From an uncultured Eubacteriales bacterium (lineage in GTDB: Bacteria > Bacillota > Clostridia > Oscillospirales > Acutalibacteraceae), in the NCBI GenBank assembly GCA_934486755.1, contig CAKSQT010000012.1, positions 1 to 34,409 on the forward strand: a stretch of 34,409 bases of DNA. The letters are read 5' to 3'. Of the stretch, positions 30,036 to 34,409 are shown piece by piece. Each line of letters starts with the position of its first letter. The first letter of the stretch is position 1. The translations under genes and the position numbers were made by a program. The notes beneath the pieces are model-generated. The model did not search any database and was not told where the DNA came from. It saw only the letters and a program-made list of their open reading frames with translations.

Positions 30036-31075
30036 TATTTTTTCTCCTTTTCTATGGCTTCAAAAAGCCCCGCTATGTATGTCGCACCCAAGGCACGGTC
30101 AAAAAGTCCGTATCCGTAACGTCCCTTTTCGCCCCATATCATACGTCCGTGGTCGGGTCTTACATACCCGTCAAACCCGATTTCCACAAGCGCTTTCGCA
30201 ATGCCGTACATATCAAGCGATCCGCACTCTGTCGGGTGGCCGACCTCTTCAAACTGTCTTGTTCCTGTGTGTTTTATGTTGCGGAGATGCACGAAATGTA
30301 TCCTGCCCGCAAAGGCTTTTGCCATATCGGCAAGGTCGTTGTCGGGGTTTGCGCCGAGCGAGCCTGTGCAGAGAGTGATACCGTTGTTTTTAATCGGCAC
30401 AATGTCGAGAAAACGCTGTAAATTTTCCTTGCAGGTGATTATTCTCGGCAGACCGAATATGCCCCAAGGCGGATCGTCGGGGTGTATCGCCATATTGACG
30501 CCGCTTTCCTCCGCTACGGGGATTACTGCCTTTAAAAAGGTTTCAAGGTTCTTCCAAAGTCCCTCTTCTCCGAGTTCTTCGTATTCTTTGAGCAGTCCCA
30601 CAAGCTCGTCCTTGGTGTAGCTTGCGTCCCACCCCGGAAGCGACAGATCGCTGCTTAACGGGTTCATAGAAAGAACGGTCTGTTCGTCATAGGCAAGCGC
30701 GTTTGCGCCGTCTGCCTGCTTGTGTTCAAGCTCGCTTCTCAGCCAATCGAACACGGGCATAAAGTTGTAGCAAATGCATTTAACGCCCGCTTTTCCGAGC
30801 CGCCTTACATTTTCACAATAGTTCTCGATAAGCTCTGGGGCGTTTGCTCTGCCGAGTTTAATATCCTCGGGCACGGGAACGCTCTCAACTACCTCAAATT
30901 CAAGTCCGTGAGCCGCCGCGTCCGCCTTTATTTTTTGGATGCTCTCGTTGCTCCAAATTCCGCCTGGTTTAATATCGTAAACCGCCGAAACGATACCCGT
31001 CATCGTCGGTATCTGGCTGATTTTTTCAAGGGTTACGGGGTCTGAATCCCCGTACCACCTGAATGTAAGTTTCAT
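30035..31075 (-). CDS. uxuA: Mannonate dehydratase
   Basis: 346 residues from the ATG at 31075, which has GCGGAGGT upstream; the frame is open further but without family similarity. It dehydrates D-mannonate to 2-keto-3-deoxy-gluconate. Family features: MKLTFRWYGDSDPVTLEKIS, ICYNFMPVFDWLRSEL, AIHPDDPPWGIFGLPRI, CTGSLGANPDND, VHLRNIKHTG and RPDHGRMIWGE (metal-binding His, Cys, Asp set). First gene of a six-gene catabolic operon divergent from an AraC regulator. No kdgK/kdgA genes follow here, so the later steps are elsewhere. Confidence 0.97.
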   Translation of the reverse strand: MKLTFRWYGDSDPVTLEKISQIPTMTGIVSAVYDIKPGGIWSNESIQKIKADAAAHGLEFEVVESVPVPEDIKLGRANAPELIENYCENVRRLGKAGVKCICYNFMPVFDWLRSELEHKQADGANALAYDEQTVLSMNPLSSDLSLPGWDASYTKDELVGLLKEYEELGEEGLWKNLETFLKAVIPVAEESGVNMAIHPDDPPWGIFGLPRIITCKENLQRFLDIVPIKNNGITLCTGSLGANPDNDLADMAKAFAGRIHFVHLRNIKHTGTRQFEEVGHPTECGSLDMYGIAKALVEIGFDGYVRPDHGRMIWGEKGRYGYGLFDRALGATYIAGLFEAIEKEKK

Positions 31076-31149
31076 AGCTTTACCTCCGCTTTGTAATTTC
31101 TTTTGGTTCGGATTTATTACCGCTTGCCTACATTTTACAATAAAAATGA

Positions 31150-31188
31150 TTGCAATAATATTGTTGATATTAACATAATATATTGCAA
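31150..31188. promoter_or_regulatory. Inverted repeat between uxuA and its regulator
   Basis: TTGCAATA (31150-31157) and TATTGCAA (31181-31188) form an 8-bp inverted repeat 23 bases apart around a near-palindromic GTTGATATTAAC. It is a candidate operator for the AraC-type protein. The likely uxuA -10 (TAAAAT on the minus strand near 31135) lacks a good -35, which fits activation. Confidence 0.5.
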
Positions 31189-31230
31189 ATATTATCACAC
31201 CGTGTTATTATAAAGGCGGAGGGGTTTAAT

Positions 31231-32049
31231 ATGAGCAGTTTTACACCGTTTGCCGACGGCGATATATGTACCGCGCATACGATTCAGCAAAATCCTCGCC
31301 CTGAGGAGTTTAAAATACACACGCACTCCACAGCCGAAATTTTCTTTTTTATGCGCGGAAAGGGTATCTATCACATAGAGGGCAGCGAGTATCCGCTTAA
31401 AAGCGGCGACCTGCTTATAATGCGCCCTCTTGAAGCGCATTATATAGAGATAGACCAAAGCCGCGCCTATGAGAGAACCGTAATTAATTTCAGGCTAAAT
31501 ATGTTTGACTCGCTTTTATTGTCGGACGAGCTTACAAAGCCGTTTACGCAAAGAAAGCCTGGAAAATTGAATCTTTTTGAAAAGACGGATTTCAAATCGG
31601 AGCGTTACCTTGAATACATAAAAAATTTGGGCGGCAGGCGTAAAATTTCGCGGTTTGAGGCGGTATCAAACCTTTTGCCGCTTTTAAACGAAATACACAC
31701 GGCGTTTTATAGCAGAGACGCCGAGCCGTATTCTGAGAGCGAGACGGTCGAATACCGCATAATACGCCACATAAACAAGCACCTGACGGAAAATATTTCA
31801 TTGGACGAGATATGTAGCCGCTACTATATAAGTAAACCGCAGCTGTGCCGCGTTTTCAAAAAGGCGACGGGAACCACGGTTTGGGAATATATCACGCTTA
31901 AAAGGCTGATGTGCGCCCGCGATATGATTGCAAGCGGTGAAAAGCCCTCCGTTGTTTACACAAAATGCGGATTTAACGATTATTCGGCTTTCTACCGCGC
32001 GTATAAAGCAAAATTTTCCTGTGCGCCGAACGACACAGAAAGAATTTAA
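31231..32049 (+). CDS. AraC-family transcriptional regulator, probable regulator of the uxu operon
   Basis: 272 residues from the ATG at 31231, which has GGCGGAGGGG upstream. Residues about 1-120 form a cupin-type sensor (FKIHTHSTAEIFFFMRGKGI, LKSGDLLIMRPLEAHYIE). Residues about 180-272 are two helix-turn-helix motifs (ISLDEICSRYYISKPQLCRV, FNDYSAFYRAYKAKF). Such proteins usually activate neighbouring sugar genes when their ligand is bound. The divergent position next to uxuA and the shared intergenic repeat suggest a uronate-derived inducer; this is inference. Confidence 0.92.
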   Translation: MSSFTPFADGDICTAHTIQQNPRPEEFKIHTHSTAEIFFFMRGKGIYHIEGSEYPLKSGDLLIMRPLEAHYIEIDQSRAYERTVINFRLNMFDSLLLSDELTKPFTQRKPGKLNLFEKTDFKSERYLEYIKNLGGRRKISRFEAVSNLLPLLNEIHTAFYSRDAEPYSESETVEYRIIRHINKHLTENISLDEICSRYYISKPQLCRVFKKATGTTVWEYITLKRLMCARDMIASGEKPSVVYTKCGFNDYSAFYRAYKAKFSCAPNDTERI

Positions 32050-32062
32050 TCAGCAAAAAATA

Positions 32063-32092
32063 TCGGCGCCTGTCTTGAAAGACAGGCGCCGA
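32063..32092 (-). terminator. Terminator of the DUF975 gene
   Basis: TCGGCGCCTGTCT pairs perfectly with AGACAGGCGCCGA around four bases. On the minus strand TATTTTTTG follows, a T-run for the gene at 32133. The plus side (AATTAAATT) is weaker but could also stop the AraC gene. Confidence 0.85.
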
Positions 32093-32132
32093 ATTAAATT
32101 GTATAACGAAGTAATAAGTCCAACCCGTATTA

Positions 32133-32747
32133 TTAGAGAACGGTTGTATCGCCGTCAGCGGGCGTTTCTTCGTATGCGGGCGCATTTTCAGCTTTCAGCG
32201 CTTCATAAAATGCCGCCTTGGTAGCGGTTACGTAAGGAATTACGTAAAAACCTGCAAGACCGAAGGTAATTCCGCAAAGCAGATACCACGGAATAAAGCT
32301 CAGGTCAAGCACGAACAGGTCAGCCTTGTGACCGTCCATCATCTGACGGCTCGCCGTGATAGCCTCGTTCGGGGACATTTCGGGGTGATCCGCCAAAATG
32401 TAGCCTGTCATAGAATATGAATAAGCCTTAACGATTCCGGGAATTACGAAAAGAAGACTCCAAAGAAACGTGAAAACACTTTTAAGTATTCCTGCAAGAC
32501 AGGTGGTTCCGAAATTGTTGAAGCCCTTGAACATATCGCCGAATTCGCATTGCCAATTCCTTATGATTTCAAGGAAAACAATAGCAAGACCTACTTCAAG
32601 AACGCCCGTAAGTATAAGCGGTCCGACATAAGTAACGCCTGCCGCGCCGAGTATAATCGAATTTACAAGCAACGTGCCGATGGCAATTCCCCATTTTCCC
32701 TGCAAGCTCTGTTTGGCGTGCGCCTTTAATTGTGCTCTTTCTACCAT
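32133..32747 (-). CDS. DUF975 family membrane protein
   Basis: 204 residues, with four to five hydrophobic segments (IAIGTLLVNSIILGAAGVTY; LILTGVLEVGLAIVFLEIIR; SVFTFLWSLLFVIPGIVKAY; FIPWYLLCGITFGLAGFYVI). IVKAYSYSMTGYILADHPEM followed by SPNEAITASRQMMDGHKADL is diagnostic of DUF975, a family of unknown function common in Firmicutes. The C-terminal tail is acidic and short. Its promoter (32808-32836) is a full consensus, so it may be strongly expressed. It stands alone. Confidence 0.9.
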   Translation of the reverse strand: MVERAQLKAHAKQSLQGKWGIAIGTLLVNSIILGAAGVTYVGPLILTGVLEVGLAIVFLEIIRNWQCEFGDMFKGFNNFGTTCLAGILKSVFTFLWSLLFVIPGIVKAYSYSMTGYILADHPEMSPNEAITASRQMMDGHKADLFVLDLSFIPWYLLCGITFGLAGFYVIPYVTATKAAFYEALKAENAPAYEETPADGDTTVL

Positions 32748-32807
32748 ATAAACCCCTCCTGAAAAAATGTGAACTTAGACAAGTGAATTGCCTGATGTTC
32801 TAAGTTG

Positions 32808-32836
32808 ATTATATACTATTTATATGCCTTTGTCAA
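32808..32836 (-). promoter_or_regulatory. Consensus promoter of the DUF975 gene
   Basis: Minus strand TTGACA (32836-32831), 17 bases, TATAAT (32813-32808). The -35 box overlaps the last codons of the phosphoesterase gene. Confidence 0.85.
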
Positions 32837-33306
32837 AGCCTAATTATTATGGGCATTATGCCGTTTTCGGTTATGTCTATAACCGCATAGGACGGCTTGC
32901 CGTCGCGCGGCTGTGAGCAGGAGCCGGGATTCACTATATAAAGTCCGTCTTCATATAATATATTTGAGACGTGCGTATGACCGTAAAGCGCAATGTCGCA
33001 CTCTCGGCTCTTTGCGGCGGATTTGAGCGGCGACATACTGAATTTAACGCTTAAAGTGTGACCGTGGCAGAAAAATATCTTTTTTCCGCCTATCTCGGCA
33101 AGGTCGGCGGCAGGATACTCCGAAAAAAAGTCGCAGTTGCCGCAAACTATGTGAAATTTTCTGTCGGGGAAGTCCGTCTTCACTTCGTCTATGTCACCCG
33201 TGTTGTCGCCTAAGAAAATAACGTTCTCGGCTTCGGGCTGGCTGTTTATTATTTTTCTCAGCACCGACGTATTGCGGTGGGAGTCCGACACAACAAGTAT
33301 TCGCAT
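32833..33306 (-). CDS. YfcE/MJ0936-like metallophosphoesterase
   Basis: 157 residues from the ATG at 33306, preceded by AAAAGGTGA. The frame stays open about 100 codons further upstream, but that part is the complement of a plus-strand gene. Calcineurin-like phosphoesterase motifs: MRILVVSDSHRN (D-x-H), IFLGDNTGD (GD), VCGNCDF (GNCD), FCHGHTL (H) and ALYGHTHVS (GHTH). The family hydrolyses phosphodiesters with two metal ions; the natural substrate is unknown. It lies divergent from the three-gene unknown cluster, 61 bases apart. Confidence 0.92.
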   Translation of the reverse strand: MRILVVSDSHRNTSVLRKIINSQPEAENVIFLGDNTGDIDEVKTDFPDRKFHIVCGNCDFFSEYPAADLAEIGGKKIFFCHGHTLSVKFSMSPLKSAAKSRECDIALYGHTHVSNILYEDGLYIVNPGSCSQPRDGKPSYAVIDITENGIMPIIIRL

Positions 33307-33367
33307 AAGTTTCACCTTTTCTTCTATAAACGGTTTTTTTGTCATATATTTTACAGGGGGTATTTTT

Positions 33368-33613
33368 ATGGCAAATATAGATAAACAAAAGCTGTTAAAC
33401 GCAATCGCCTCATCATACGGCGGCAAGGTAGACGAAAAAAAGCTGGGCAATGCCGCGCAAAGCGGAGATGTATCCGCGCTTCTTGGCGCTCTGCCCGAGG
33501 AGGACAGAAAAAAGCTGTTAAGCGCGCTCTCGGACAAAAAAGGTTTATCCGCACTCCTCAGTAATGAAAAAACCAAGTCAATTATAGATTCATTTTCCAA
33601 AAAAAGCAAGTAG
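33368..33613 (+). CDS. Small helical protein of unknown function, first of three-gene cluster
   Basis: 81 residues. The sequence is helical and charged with repeated LLxALxxxD patterns (AQSGDVSALLGALPEEDRKK, LLSALSDKKGLSALLSN) that resemble an internal duplication. No signal peptide or membrane helix. The start has GGGGG about eight bases upstream; the open frame before it is antisense to the phosphoesterase. The next gene follows after 33 bases. No known domain recognised. Confidence 0.75.
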   Translation: MANIDKQKLLNAIASSYGGKVDEKKLGNAAQSGDVSALLGALPEEDRKKLLSALSDKKGLSALLSNEKTKSIIDSFSKKSK

Positions 33614-33646
33614 CAAAGAAATTAAAAGAGAAAGGAACTATGCAAA

Positions 33647-33997
33647 ATGGACGACCTGAGTGAAAAATTAGCCGATATTCTCAACGACCCCGAAAGTATG
33701 AACCGCGTGCGCCAAATGGCGGAAAGTCTGCTCGGTTCGGAACAGCAGGAGCAGCAGCCGCCGCAGCCAGAAGACGGCGGTATGATGCCGTCGGGCGACG
33801 AGATAAAAACCATAATGAGCGTAATGTCAATGCTGAAAGACACAAAAACCGACGCAAGGGCTCAGCTCCTCAATGCGCTCAGACCGCATCTCAGCGAGCC
33901 TCGGCGCGAAAAGGTCGATACGGCAATCAAAATAATGCGGCTGATAGAAATTCTGCCGTATATAAAGGAAAGCGGACTTCTTAACTTTATGCTTTGA
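33647..33997 (+). CDS. Small helical protein with Gln/Pro-rich linker, second of three-gene cluster
   Basis: 116 residues. Residues 1-30 (LSEKLADILNDPESMNRVRQ) and a Gln/Pro linker (SEQQEQQPPQPEDGG) precede a helical part (EIKTIMSVMSMLKDTKTDAR, ALRPHLSEPRREKVDTAIKI) and a hydrophobic end. Such architecture suggests a short adaptor or scaffold. It lies between the other two unknown genes with close spacing. I do not recognise the family. Confidence 0.75.
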   Translation: MDDLSEKLADILNDPESMNRVRQMAESLLGSEQQEQQPPQPEDGGMMPSGDEIKTIMSVMSMLKDTKTDARAQLLNALRPHLSEPRREKVDTAIKIMRLIEILPYIKESGLLNFML

Positions 33998-34017
33998 ACA
34001 GTCAGAGGGTGTTACGG

Positions 34018-34409
34018 GTGGCAGATATGCAACAAAACGATTTTATGAGAGACAGCCGCGAGGCGGTAGAGCGTATGCGCGAGATGAACGCGCGCTCAAA
34101 ATTTCAGGACAGCGGTTCGCACCGTATGCCGCCCGTTCCGCCTTTTGTAAAGATACCTAATAACCGCCAAGCCGAGCAACGCCCAAGCGCCGAAGACCGC
34201 GCCCAAAAACCGCGGCAAAACACCGCGCCGCCGAAAAACAGCGCACCGAAGACAGCCGCTCCGCAAAGCAACGGTAATTCTCTGCTCGGAATACCGTTTT
34301 TAAACTCTCTCGGCAAGGATTCCGATGCCACGCTCATTCTCGGTCTTTTGCTGATACTTTTCAGCGAAAAGGCGGATAAACTTCTGCTGTTCGCCCTTGT
34401 ATATATACT
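34018..34409 (+). CDS. Pro/Ala/Gln-rich protein with hydrophobic C-terminus, cut by window end
   Basis: The open frame from a GTG at 34018 (AGAGGGTG upstream) runs to the window edge without a stop, so the true end lies outside. It encodes RDSREAVERMREMNARSKFQ, a Pro/Gln/Lys/Ala-rich disordered middle (about residues 40-90), then SLLGIPFLNSL and a hydrophobic end DATLILGLLLILFSEKADKL followed by LLFALVYI. The end resembles a short membrane anchor. It starts 20 bases after the previous gene's stop and probably belongs to the same transcript. Function unknown. Confidence 0.72.
   Translation, partial: MADMQQNDFMRDSREAVERMREMNARSKFQDSGSHRMPPVPPFVKIPNNRQAEQRPSAEDRAQKPRQNTAPPKNSAPKTAAPQSNGNSLLGIPFLNSLGKDSDATLILGLLLILFSEKADKLLLFALVYI

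Noticed and set aside
31076..31198. 41 extra N-terminal codons for uxuA
   Set aside because: They run through the AT-rich promoter and operator region; the ATG at 31075 has GCGGAGGT and the normal UxuA N-terminus.
33307..33609. About 100 extra N-terminal codons for the phosphoesterase
   Set aside because: The stretch is antisense to the plus-strand small gene at 33368, and AAAAGGTGA precedes the ATG at 33306.
1..34409. tRNA or rRNA genes
   Set aside because: No cloverleaf with GTTCGANTC-type arm or conserved rRNA stretch was seen by eye; a covariance-model scan would settle it.

Overview
The window looks like chromosomal DNA of a low-to-medium GC, spore-forming member of the Clostridia, probably a gut Oscillospiraceae/Ruminococcaceae-type organism. 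The basis is a full-length SpoVT, two ECF-type vitamin S components, a Firmicutes-style ymfF/ymfH peptidase pair, near-consensus sigma-A promoters, strong purine-rich ribosome binding sites, and short hairpin repeats of a kind common in this group. The species cannot be named from the sequence. I see no rRNA, tRNA, CRISPR array, phage gene or transposase gene.

Layout. 1-674: 3' part of a YetF/DUF421 membrane protein. 826-4942 (minus): an AT-rich six-gene operon with a divergent methylpurine-DNA glycosylase, two GYF_2-like membrane proteins, a DUF6273 membrane protein, a zinc-ribbon/LysM membrane protein and an orphan membrane protein. It looks horizontally acquired and its purpose is unknown. 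4943-5332: a palindrome-rich regulatory gap. 5333-5917: PAP2-like membrane protein. 5999-9478 (minus): pyruvate kinase with an HD hydrolase, spoVT, and an ECF S component that is divergent from a MocR/PdxR-type regulator (9592-10950), probably a vitamin B6 uptake module. 10955-12681: consensus promoter, TPP riboswitch, thiT and an esterase. 12677-13757: a composite repeat element with inverted outer modules, two internal MITE-like repeats and one small gene. 13748-18696 (minus): ymfF-ymfH-lgt-folD and an orphan membrane protein. 18848-25162 (plus): cardiolipin synthase, an overlooked 47-residue membrane peptide, glycogen phosphorylase and a GH13 amylase. 25230-31075 (minus): mannonate (uronate) catabolic operon uxuA-uxuB-two TIM-barrel isomerases-two Gfo/Idh/MocA dehydrogenases, divergent from an AraC regulator (31231-32049). 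32133-33306 (minus): DUF975 membrane protein and a YfcE-like phosphoesterase. 33368-34409 (plus): three small genes of unknown function, the last cut by the window end.

How it fits together. Most genes are carbon and cofactor housekeeping: glucan breakdown (glgP + GH13), pectin or glucuronate-derived sugars (uxu operon), thiamine and probably B6 uptake, glycolysis (pyk), lipoprotein and phospholipid synthesis (lgt, cls) and one-carbon metabolism (folD). The parts most worth a second look are the composite repeat element at 12677-13757, whose outer heptad repeats supply the stop codons of both flanking genes; the AT-rich GYF_2/LysM/DUF6273 operon; the hairpin that pairs with the spoVT ribosome binding site; and the unknown three-gene cluster at the right end.
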